A DNA stretch of 64,000 nt, taken from positions 1,054,001 through 1,118,000 of the forward strand of contig NZ_JACHMH010000001.1 in assembly GCF_014204915.1 (NCBI RefSeq). The letters run 5' to 3'. Source of the stretch: Crossiella cryophila (GTDB lineage Bacteria > Actinomycetota > Actinomycetes > Mycobacteriales > Pseudonocardiaceae). The position numbers and the translations under genes are program-made. Below, piece by piece: positions 1 to 7,249 of this stretch (position 1 is the first letter of the stretch; each line of letters begins with the position of its first letter). The notes beneath the pieces were generated by a model. It saw nothing but the letters and a program-made list of their open reading frames with translations. It was not told where the DNA came from and did not search any database.

Positions 1-1032
1 CGGGTGCCGCCGCCCGAGGATGGCCTGGGCGCGGGTGGTGCGCAGCAGGCGTGCCCCGACCTCGTGCCGCTCGTGGTGGTAGCTGTCGAGCAGGCCCGCC
101 GGCGCGCGGCCCAGTGCGCTGGCGGCCAGCTTCCAGCCGAGGTTGACCGCGTCCGCCAGCGCCACGTTCACGCCCACCGCCCCGGCAGGCGGGTGGATGT
201 GCGCGGCGTCCCCGGCCAGCACGACCCGGCCCGCGACGTAGTGGTCCGCCTGCCTGGCCGCGTCGGAGAACCGGGTGAGCCAGCGCGGGTCGCGGAGTTC
301 CACCGGGCGGCCCAGCACCTCGTTCAGCCGCTGCTGGAAATAGGCCAGTCGCACCGGTTCGTCCCGGTCGGCGGGCGGGGCAGGCTCGTCGAGCACGATC
401 CGCACATAGCCAGGCCGGGGGATCACGAACACCGTGCCGTGCGCGCCGTCGGTCATCCCGAACGGCAGGTCGGCGGGATCGGCCAGTTCCACATCGGCGA
501 GCAGGCCGTAGGTGCCGGCCGCGGTGCCGGGGAAGCCGATCCCGGCGAGTTTCCGCACGGCACTGCGGCTGCCGTCGCAGCCTGCCAGGTAGCCGACCCG
601 CCTGCGCCCGCGCTGACCGCCGGTCCGGACGGTCACCTCGACCCCGGCACCGTCCTGGTCAAGGTCGATCACCTCGTGCCCCCAGGACACCGCCACACCC
701 AGCTCGGCCAGCCACTGCTCCAGGAGTTCCTCGACCCGGGTCTGCGCGATACCGAGCACGTACGGGTGATCGGTGTCCATCGCGGTCAGATCCAGCGGAC
801 GGTGCGGATCGGCGAACATGCCGTAGGGCACCGTCGGGCCCTCGGCCAGGAAGCGGTCGGCGATGCCGCGCCGGTCCAGCAACTCCAGGCTGCGGGCGTT
901 GAGGGTGAACCCGCGGCAGAACGGCGACCGTCGCGGCAGCCGGTCCACCACTTCCACCCCGACCCCGGCCAGTGCGAGTTCGGCCGCCAGCATCAACCCG
1001 GCCGGGCCTGCCCCGGCCACCATGACCTTCAT
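1..1032 (-). CDS. FAD-dependent aromatic-type monooxygenase (3' end outside window)
   Basis: Read on the minus strand from ATG at 1032, about 344 codons are open to the window edge, so the C-terminus is missing. The N-terminus has the Rossmann GAGPAGL motif (about residues 7-13) and a later GDAAHIHPPAG stretch, the FAD-binding GD motif of PheA/TfdB-type (PHBH-fold) flavoprotein hydroxylases. Such enzymes use NAD(P)H and O2 to hydroxylate aromatic rings or polyketides; the substrate here is unknown. A GGAGG Shine-Dalgarno precedes the ATG. It lies 39 nt downstream of a PadR regulator on the same strand, so it is probably co-transcribed and is the likely regulatory target. Confidence 0.85.
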   Translation of the reverse strand, partial: MKVMVAGAGPAGLMLAAELALAGVGVEVVDRLPRRSPFCRGFTLNARSLELLDRRGIADRFLAEGPTVPYGMFADPHRPLDLTAMDTDHPYVLGIAQTRVEELLEQWLAELGVAVSWGHEVIDLDQDGAGVEVTVRTGGQRGRRRVGYLAGCDGSRSAVRKLAGIGFPGTAAGTYGLLADVELADPADLPFGMTDGAHGTVFVIPRPGYVRIVLDEPAPPADRDEPVRLAYFQQRLNEVLGRPVELRDPRWLTRFSDAARQADHYVAGRVVLAGDAAHIHPPAGAVGVNVALADAVNLGWKLAASALGRAPAGLLDSYHHERHEVGARLLRTTRAQAILGRRHP

Positions 1033-1071
1033 CGGACCTCCATCCGTCGGATTCCCGGTCTGCGCAAGGCG

Positions 1072-1683
1072 TTACGAGTTGGCGTCGACCCAGCCGGTCA
1101 CCGGCTCCGGCCAGGCCAGCCTGCCGGTCGTGATGTCGGTGGTGATTTCCTCGACCCAGTCCAGCTCGGCCGCCAGCATCCGCACCGCGTACTCGGCCTC
1201 CACCACGAACAGGCGCGGCACCTCGCCTGCCGCCAGCACCTCGTGGTGTCCCTGCCGGATCTCCGCCAGCGACGCGCGGATCCGGTCGGCCCGTGCCCGC
1301 AACGCCGCCACGGCGCCGGCCGGCCCGAGCGCGCCGAGATAGCTGACCGCCGAGAGGAACTTCGGGTACTCCTCGGCCGGGACCCGGATCAGCTCGTCCA
1401 CCCAGCGCACGAACTCCGCCCGCCCCAGCTCGGTGTGCTGGTAGATGGTCCGTTCCGGCCGGGCGCCGACCCTGACGGTCTCCCGCACCTCGATCCACCC
1501 GGCCCGTTCCAGCGTCCGGACCACGTCGTACAGGGAGCCGGTGGTCACCTTGAACGCCCGGTCCATGCCTCGTTCCCGCAGGGTGGCGGCCATGGCATGG
1601 GGATGCGTCGGTGACTCCATCAGCAACCCCAGCACCGCCAGTCCCAGCGGGTTGGACACCGCGCGGCGATCACTCGCAGTCAA
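1072..1683 (-). CDS. PadR family transcriptional regulator
   Basis: 203-aa cytosolic DNA-binding protein. The N-terminal winged helix has the PadR pattern: LGLAVLGLL, a GSLYDVVRTLERAGWI recognition region, then a C-terminal helical dimerisation part (PadR plus Vir_C-like). I chose TTG at 1683 because GGAGG lies 7 nt upstream. A longer reading from 1722 would put coding sequence inside a 38-bp palindrome that looks like the operator. It is the first gene of a probable two-gene operon with the monooxygenase. PadR proteins normally repress their own operon and detach on binding a phenolic or drug-like ligand (family knowledge; the ligand here is unknown). Confidence 0.88.
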   Translation of the reverse strand: MTASDRRAVSNPLGLAVLGLLMESPTHPHAMAATLRERGMDRAFKVTTGSLYDVVRTLERAGWIEVRETVRVGARPERTIYQHTELGRAEFVRWVDELIRVPAEEYPKFLSAVSYLGALGPAGAVAALRARADRIRASLAEIRQGHHEVLAAGEVPRLFVVEAEYAVRMLAAELDWVEEITTDITTGRLAWPEPVTGWVDANS

Positions 1684-1694
1684 TCGCTCGCCTC

Positions 1695-1739
1695 CTATCA
1701 GTCGGTGCCGAGTATTTGGCACCGACTGATAGCTGTCAA
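1695..1739 (-). promoter_or_regulatory. PadR gene promoter with 15-bp-arm palindromic operator
   Basis: Arms 1695-1709 and 1718-1732 are perfect inverted repeats (CTATCAGTCGGTGCC) around an 8-nt centre. On the minus strand a consensus -35 TTGACA (1739-1734) is followed after 17 bp by AATACT (1716-1711), so one operator arm fills the spacer and the other covers the start site. This layout predicts autorepression of the PadR-monooxygenase operon. Confidence 0.8.
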
Positions 1740-1767
1740 GGTCGGCCAGGCAGCCGGGCGGCTGTGG

Positions 1768-2457
1768 TCAGCGGGCCGCCGGGCGGATGACGATCTCGGT
1801 GAGGTGGGCGTCCTGGCTCGCGGTCGCGGCCATGAGCACGGCGCTCGCCACCGATTCCGGGGTCAGGTATGCCTCCGGCCGGAAGTCGCCGCCCTCGGCG
1901 GAGCGGATGCCGCGCTGCATGTCGGTGGCGGTGCGGCCGGGGTGCACCGAGGTCACCCGGACGCCGTGCGGCTCCTCCTCGGCGCGCAACGCGTCGCCGA
2001 GGGCCCGCAGGGCGAACTTGCTGGCGGCGTAGGCGCCCCAGCCGGGGTTGGCCCGCAGGCCGGCGCCGGAGTTGATCAGGACCACGGTGCCGCGGGCACG
2101 GCGCAGGGCGGGCAGCAGCACCCTGGTCAGCTCGGCCACCGCGACCACGTTGATCTCGTAGGTCTCCCGCCAGACCTTGGCCGGGGTGTCGGCCACGGCG
2201 CCCAGTTCGGCCACGCCCGCGCTGTGCACCAGCAGGTCCAGCCGGTCGATCTCGGCGGTGGCCGCGGTGAGCGCGTCGGGGTCGGCCAGGTCCAGCGGCC
2301 AGGGCAGGGCGTTGCCCAGTTCGGTGGCCAGCGCGGACAGCGCGGCCTGGTCCCGGCCACCCAGCAGCAGGTCGTGGGTGGGGGCCAGGGCCTGGGCGAT
2401 GGCCTTGCCGATGCCGCGGGATGCGCCGGTCACCAGGGCGCGGGGGCGGGAGGTCAT
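1768..2457 (-). CDS. Short-chain dehydrogenase/reductase (SDR)
   Basis: 229-aa classical SDR. It has the TGASRGIG cofactor motif near the N-terminus (residues 10-17), an NSG segment, and the catalytic YAASK, so it is an NAD(P)-dependent alcohol/ketone oxidoreductase of unknown substrate. The start is ATG at 2457; the much longer open frame upstream only runs antisense through the MFS gene. It is divergent from the MFS transporter, with 39 bp between the two start codons, so the promoters must overlap. The short variable C-terminus gives no hint of substrate. Confidence 0.87.
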   Translation of the reverse strand: MTSRPRALVTGASRGIGKAIAQALAPTHDLLLGGRDQAALSALATELGNALPWPLDLADPDALTAATAEIDRLDLLVHSAGVAELGAVADTPAKVWRETYEINVVAVAELTRVLLPALRRARGTVVLINSGAGLRANPGWGAYAASKFALRALGDALRAEEEPHGVRVTSVHPGRTATDMQRGIRSAEGGDFRPEAYLTPESVASAVLMAATASQDAHLTEIVIRPAAR

Positions 2458-2496
2458 GGGCTTGACCGTAGCCGGTCGGGGGGTTAGGAACCCGGG

Positions 2497-3798
2497 ATGG
2501 ACACCGTCGCGTTGCGGGACCGGGTCATGCGCAAGGTCACCTGGCGGTTGGTCCCGTTCCTGGGGTTGCTGTACTTCATCAACTACCTGGACCGGGTCAA
2601 CATCGGGTTTGCCGGACCCAACGGGCTGACCGCCGAGCTGGGCATGGACCAGAAGGCGTTCGGCTTCGCCTCCGGCATATTCTTCGTGGGATACCTGCTG
2701 CTGGAGGTGCCCAGCAACCTGGCCCTGCACCGGTTCGGGGCCCGGCGCTGGATCGCCCGGATCATGATCAGCTGGGGCATCATCGCGACCGCGATGGCCT
2801 TCGTGCCCAACGCGACCACGCTGTCCGTGCTGCGCTTCCTGCTCGGGGTGGCCGAGGCCGGTTTCTTCCCCGGCATCATCCTGTACCTGACCTACTGGTT
2901 CCCGGCCTACCAGCGGGCGAAGGTGGTCGCGCAGTTCATGGCCGCGGTGGCGGTCTCCAGCGCGATCGGGGCCACCGTGTCCAGCCTGCTGATCAGCTAC
3001 GGGGACGGCGTGTTCGGGCTGTCCGGCTGGCGGTTCATGTTCCTGGCCGAGGGCATCCCGGCGATCCTGCTGGCCGGGGTGACCTGGTTCTTCCTCACCG
3101 ACCGGCCTGCCGAGGCGAAGTGGCTCTCGGATGAGGAACGGGCCTGGCTGACCGCGGAACTGGCCGCGGAGGAGAAGGCGACCGAGGCCAAGCACGGCTG
3201 GACCCTGCGCAAGGCGCTCACCTCACCGCGGATCCTGGCCCTGGCGCTGGTCTACTTCGGCATCGTCTACGGGCTCTACGCGCTCGGTTTCTTCCTGCCC
3301 ACCATCATCAAGGGCTTCGAGGCGCAGTTCGGCACCGCCTACACCGTGGTGGAGCGCGGGCTGATCAACGCGGTGCCCTACGCCATCGGCGCGGCGGTGA
3401 TGATCTGGTGGGGCAGGCACGGCGACCGGACCGGGGAACGCACCTGGCACGTGGCGCTGCCCGCGCTGCTGGGCGGCCTGGCCATCCCGATCGCGCTCTA
3501 CCTTGGCAATCCGCTGGCCGCGATGATCGCGGTGACCGTGTGCGCCTGCGGGGTGCTGGCCGCGATGCCCACCTTCTGGGCGCTGCCCACCACGTTCCTC
3601 TCCGGGGCCGCGGCGGCGGGCGCGATCGGGTTGATCAACTCGCTGGGCAACCTGTCCGGGTTCGTCGCGCCCTACCTCACCGGCGCGCTGGCCGATGCCA
3701 CCGGCAGTCAGCGCACCGGGTTGTGGCTGGTCGGCGGGGCGATGCTGATGTCAGCGGTGCTCGTGCTCGCCATGCGGCGAGGCAACGAGCACCGCTGA
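2497..3798 (+). CDS. MFS transporter, anion:cation symporter (ACS) type
   Basis: 433-aa inner-membrane transporter with about 12 predicted helices. The N-terminal LLYFINYLDRVNIGFA motif in helix 1 and the FFVGYLLLEVPSN stretch in helix 2 are characteristic of the ACS family, which carries organic anions such as tartrate, glucarate or phthalate with protons. AGGA lies 7 nt before the ATG. It is divergent from the SDR gene, so the pair may take up and oxidise one organic acid (inference). It converges on the PhoX-type gene with only 13 bp between stop codons. Confidence 0.9.
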   Translation: MDTVALRDRVMRKVTWRLVPFLGLLYFINYLDRVNIGFAGPNGLTAELGMDQKAFGFASGIFFVGYLLLEVPSNLALHRFGARRWIARIMISWGIIATAMAFVPNATTLSVLRFLLGVAEAGFFPGIILYLTYWFPAYQRAKVVAQFMAAVAVSSAIGATVSSLLISYGDGVFGLSGWRFMFLAEGIPAILLAGVTWFFLTDRPAEAKWLSDEERAWLTAELAAEEKATEAKHGWTLRKALTSPRILALALVYFGIVYGLYALGFFLPTIIKGFEAQFGTAYTVVERGLINAVPYAIGAAVMIWWGRHGDRTGERTWHVALPALLGGLAIPIALYLGNPLAAMIAVTVCACGVLAAMPTFWALPTTFLSGAAAAGAIGLINSLGNLSGFVAPYLTGALADATGSQRTGLWLVGGAMLMSAVLVLAMRRGNEHR

Positions 3799-3811
3799 GC
3801 AGCGGGGTGGA

Positions 3812-5923
3812 TCAGGTGCCGATGCGGCCGCCGTTGGTCTTGTAGACCGCGACCACGGACGGCCGCGGCTGGCTGGTGCCGCCGTCCGGCCAGTGCGAGG
3901 CGGGCTTCTCCACGGAAGCGCCGTCCACCTCACCCGGGTGCTGCACCGAGACCAGCACGAACCGCTCGTCGATGATCGGTCCGCAGGTCTCCGCGCCGAT
4001 CGGCACGGTCAGGAACTGGCGGACGTGCCCGCGTTCCTTACCCTCCAGCGGGGTGGCGAACAGACCGTCGTTGGAGCCGAGCGCGTTGCCGTCGGTGGAG
4101 ATCCACAGGTGGCCGTAGCCGTCGAAGGCCACGTTGTCCGGGCAGGAGATCGGGCTGACCTTGGTCTTGTCGTACCCGCCGAAGTAGGTGTCGGCGGCCT
4201 TCGGGTCGCCGCACACCAGCAGCAGGTTCCACTTGAACCGGGTCGCGGTGTTGTCGGAGAACCGCTCCTCGATCTCGATCACCTGGCCGTTCTTGTTGCC
4301 CAGGCGCGGCGCGACCTCGGTGGCGCCTTCCTTGCCCGCCTTGCCGCGGTCGGTGTTGTTGGTCAGCGCGGCGTAGATCCGGCGGTTGTGCAGGTTCGGC
4401 TCGACGTCCTCCGGCCGGTCCATCTTGGTCGCGCCGACCTTGTCCGCGGCCAGCCGGGTGAAGACGTAGACCTCTTCTGCGGTGAAGCCGGGCACGAAGG
4501 ACTTGTTGTTGTGCGCCAGCGGGATCCACTCGCCGGTGCCGTCGAACTCGCCGTCGCTGGGCAGCTTGCCGGAGCCGTCGATCTCCGCGGCCGGGCTGTC
4601 GCCGGTGAAGCGGGCCACGTAGAGCGTGCCCGAGTCGAGCAGCCGCTTGTTGTGCTCGCGGGCGCGCTTGCTGTGCCCGTGCTTGATCTTGCCGTCGGTG
4701 ACGAACTTGTACATGTAGTCGAAGCGCTCGTCATCGCCCATGTAGGCGACCACGCGGCCGTCGCGGGCCACGATCACGTTGGCGCCCTCGTGCTTGAACC
4801 GGCCGAGCGCGGTGTGCTTGATCGGCGGCTGGTTCGGCTCGAACGGGTCGATCTCCACGATGTAGCCGAACCGGTTGGCCTCGTTGGGTTCCTGCGCCAG
4901 GTCGAAGCGCTTGTCGAAGCGCTCCCACTTGCGGGTGCTGGTGCCCTTCGGGAAGCCGTAGCGGGCCAGCCGCGCGGCCACCACCGGGTCGGTGACCTTG
5001 TCCGCGTTGGCGAAGTACTGGTTGACGTTCTCCTCGCCGGACAGGATCGTGCCCCACGGGGTGAGTCCGCCAGAGCAGTTGTTCTGGGTGCCCAGCACCA
5101 CGGTGCCGGTCGGGTCCACCGAGGTCTTGAGGTACTGCGAACCGGCGGCCGGGCCACGCACCTCGAACGGCGTGGTCAGCGTGATCCGGCGGTTGTACTG
5201 CTTGTCCACCTTGGCTTCCAGCCGCCCGGTGCGGCGGTTGCGCTCGACCAGCACCACGGACTGGCCGTGCGCGGCCCAGGCGATCTCGACCTGCTCGCGG
5301 GTGGGGTTGTCCTTGTTCCAGCCGCGGAACATGAACTCCTCGGCGGTGTACTCGTGGTTGTTCACCATGAGCCACTTGTCGTCGCAGCCGGGGATCGGCA
5401 CCAGGGCGCAGTAGTCGTTGTTGAAACCGAACTGCTTGGCCTGGGCGGCCGCGGTCTGGTTCTCGAAGTCCCACTTGGGCGCGCCGGGCACCACCGGGTC
5501 GCCCCAGCGGATCAGCACCTCGTCGGTGTAGCCCTTGGGGACGACGATCTTGTCCTCGCGGTTGGGCGCGACCGGCTCGAAGTTCACCCCCGCGGTGCGG
5601 CGGCCCCCGCCGAAGCCGAGATCGAGGTCGACATCGACGTCCACCGGACCAACGCCCAGGTCCAGCTTGACGTCGGCGGCCGCGGTGCCGGCAAGCGTGG
5701 TGGCGCCCGCTCCCGCGATGGCCAGCACGGCGCCCGCGCGCAGCATGCCCCGCCGGGACATCGCCTTGCGGGCCATGTCGCCGAAGTACTCATTCGCCGA
5801 GTTGTTCGGTTCTTCGTGCGCACACGCGTTGCCACATCGGTACTCGCAGGTCACCGACGAGCGCCCAACCGCATGGTTGGGCAGCAGCGGCAGCAGACGG
5901 CGACCCTGCTCTCCTTGAGACAC
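3812..5923 (-). CDS. PhoX/DUF839 family phosphatase, Tat-exported
   Basis: 703-aa member of the PhoX (DUF839) family, secreted calcium/iron-dependent alkaline phosphatases that release phosphate from organic esters. A twin-arginine signal follows an N-terminal extension: S-R-R-G-M-L-R at residues 56-62, then a hydrophobic segment. The extension carries three spaced cysteines (C26, C30, C34). GTG at 5923 is chosen because GGAGG is 5 nt upstream; the longer frame to 6019 has no SD. The rest is the long beta-propeller-like DUF839 body, with the family-typical GGLTPWGT and GEEN stretches. A PHO-box-like repeat lies upstream. Confidence 0.88.
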   Translation of the reverse strand: MSQGEQGRRLLPLLPNHAVGRSSVTCEYRCGNACAHEEPNNSANEYFGDMARKAMSRRGMLRAGAVLAIAGAGATTLAGTAAADVKLDLGVGPVDVDVDLDLGFGGGRRTAGVNFEPVAPNREDKIVVPKGYTDEVLIRWGDPVVPGAPKWDFENQTAAAQAKQFGFNNDYCALVPIPGCDDKWLMVNNHEYTAEEFMFRGWNKDNPTREQVEIAWAAHGQSVVLVERNRRTGRLEAKVDKQYNRRITLTTPFEVRGPAAGSQYLKTSVDPTGTVVLGTQNNCSGGLTPWGTILSGEENVNQYFANADKVTDPVVAARLARYGFPKGTSTRKWERFDKRFDLAQEPNEANRFGYIVEIDPFEPNQPPIKHTALGRFKHEGANVIVARDGRVVAYMGDDERFDYMYKFVTDGKIKHGHSKRAREHNKRLLDSGTLYVARFTGDSPAAEIDGSGKLPSDGEFDGTGEWIPLAHNNKSFVPGFTAEEVYVFTRLAADKVGATKMDRPEDVEPNLHNRRIYAALTNNTDRGKAGKEGATEVAPRLGNKNGQVIEIEERFSDNTATRFKWNLLLVCGDPKAADTYFGGYDKTKVSPISCPDNVAFDGYGHLWISTDGNALGSNDGLFATPLEGKERGHVRQFLTVPIGAETCGPIIDERFVLVSVQHPGEVDGASVEKPASHWPDGGTSQPRPSVVAVYKTNGGRIGT

Positions 5924-5980
5924 ACGTACCTCCACGACGTCAGTCTGGGAACGGCGTGACCGTAGGGCCGTCAAGCGAGC

Positions 5981-6002
5981 CAGGGAAGACCTGAAAGTGA
6001 AC
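5981..6002 (-). promoter_or_regulatory. Candidate PHO box (PhoP site) of the PhoX-type gene
   Basis: Read on the minus strand, 6002-5981 is GTTCACTTTCA followed directly by GGTCTTCCCTG: two 11-nt direct units resembling the actinomycete PhoP repeat (G-G/T-T-C-A-Y-Y-Y-R-G-pattern). The first unit fits well and the second weakly. It lies 58 nt upstream of the PhoX-type start. Phosphate-starvation control would suit the enzyme. Confidence 0.45.
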
Positions 6003-6155
6003 AGAAGACAAACAACCACGCTCTGTTGTCAGCTTGCAACCTGACTAGCGGGCAAAACGGTGAAATACGCCGGGCCAGCCATCACCGTGAGTGATTAACC
6101 AGCCATGGTCCGCACACAGTGATCACCCACTGGGGTGTCGAGCACGGTCCCAAGT

Positions 6156-6593
6156 TCAGCTGACCGCCAACAGGCGGCGCAGTGCGGGCAGGGCGGCGGC
6201 GATGGCGGCCTGATCAGCCGCGGCGAGCCCGGCCAGCCTGCGGCCGAGGAACTCCTCCCGCGCCCGCACCAGCTCGGCGATCAACCGGGTGCCGTCCTCG
6301 GTCGCCTCGGCCAGCACCGCCCTGCGGTCCGCCGGATCCGGCAGGCGACTGGCCAGACCCAGTCGCTCCAGCCGGGCGATCACATCGGTCATCGACGGCA
6401 TCCGGACGCCCTCGCGCTCGGCCAGCACGCTCATCCGCGCCGCCCCGCCGGCGGCCAGCGTGGCCAGCACCGATGCCTGGGTGAGGGTGAGCTGGTGCTG
6501 CGGAGTTTCCCGGCGCACCACGTAGTAGAGCCGGAACACCAGCGGGCAGAGTTCCCGCGCCAATGAATCGATCTTGATATACCGAGTAGGCAC
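6156..6593 (-). CDS. MarR family transcriptional regulator
   Basis: 145-aa winged-helix regulator. It has a central LTLTQASVLATLA helix-turn-helix entry, the wing D-P-A-D-R-R-A-V (the DxRxx element that contacts DNA in MarR proteins), and flanking helices for dimerisation. The start is GTG at 6593 with only a weak upstream GGGTGA. The gene is divergent from a small secreted SgcJ-like protein. Two 13-bp palindromes lie immediately in front of its start codon, so autorepression plus control of the divergent gene is likely. The ligand is unknown. Confidence 0.88.
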   Translation of the reverse strand: MPTRYIKIDSLARELCPLVFRLYYVVRRETPQHQLTLTQASVLATLAAGGAARMSVLAEREGVRMPSMTDVIARLERLGLASRLPDPADRRAVLAEATEDGTRLIAELVRAREEFLGRRLAGLAAADQAAIAAALPALRRLLAVS

Positions 6594-6628
6594 TTAGTCA
6601 CCCTAACAAATTTCCTTAGGCAACCTAA
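6594..6628. promoter_or_regulatory. Tandem MarR operators
   Basis: Two boxes, TTAGTCACCCTAA (6594-6606) and TTAGGCAACCTAA (6616-6628), match at 11 of 13 positions and are spaced 22 bp start to start, two helical turns. The second extends to CTTAGG-CAA-CCTAAG (6615-6629), a perfect dyad. The first abuts the MarR start codon, as expected for autorepression. Confidence 0.7.
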
Positions 6629-6733
6629 GTAATGTGCGTCACATCCGCATTGGAATTCTTGTGCAGGCCCTCGCGAAATAGCCGGAACAGGCGCAAAGTC
6701 TCCCCGCTCGGCCGTCAACGAGGAGGAACTCTC

Positions 6734-7249
6734 GTGCTAAATGCGCAAAACGGACGTATCCGGGTTCTCGCGGCATCCGCACTGGTCATCGGGCTTGTCC
6801 TCGGCGGTGGCGCCGCGGCTAGTGCGACCGGGGCAGATGGTGCGGCGACCTTATCGACCGCGAGCGTCCAGGATCTGCCCAGCAAGCAGGAGATTGCCGC
6901 GCAGTTCACCGCCTGGGACGCCGCAATCGCTACCGGGAATAGCCAGACCGTCGCCAACCGCTACGGCCACGGCGCTGTTCTGCTGCCCACCCTGTCCAAC
7001 CGGGTGCGCACCGACCGCGCCGGGATCGTGGACTACTTCAACCATTTCCTGGAGAACAAGCCACGCGGGCGCATCCTGCAGAGCTTCATCACCATCCAGG
7101 GCCCGCACTCGGCGGTGGACACCGGCACCTACCGGTTCACCTTCGCCAACGGCAGCACCACCGACGCCCGCTACACCTTCGTCTACGAGAAGCGGAACGG
7201 GCACTGGGTGATCATCAACCACCACTCCTCGAAGATGCCGGAAGGCTGA
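6734..7249 (+). CDS. Secreted SgcJ/EcaC-like (NTF2-fold) protein
   Basis: 171-aa protein with a cleavable-looking signal peptide (about residues 1-32) followed by one NTF2/SnoaL-type domain. The body (E-I-A-A-Q-F-T-A-W-D near residue 50, then R-T-D-R-A-G-I and a final G-H-W-V-I-I-N-H-H-S-S-K) matches the SgcJ/EcaC family, whose members bind small molecules and whose activity is unproven. GTG at 6734 is chosen because AGGAGGA lies 5-8 nt upstream; an upstream ATG at 6632 has no SD. The 3' end overlaps the convergent oxidoreductase by 35 bp. It is probably controlled by the divergent MarR regulator. Confidence 0.75.
   Translation: MLNAQNGRIRVLAASALVIGLVLGGGAAASATGADGAATLSTASVQDLPSKQEIAAQFTAWDAAIATGNSQTVANRYGHGAVLLPTLSNRVRTDRAGIVDYFNHFLENKPRGRILQSFITIQGPHSAVDTGTYRFTFANGSTTDARYTFVYEKRNGHWVIINHHSSKMPEG

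Noticed and set aside
3893-5959. 688-codon plus-strand open frame
   Set aside because: Antisense shadow of the PhoX-type gene; composition is low-complexity Val/Gly/Arg.
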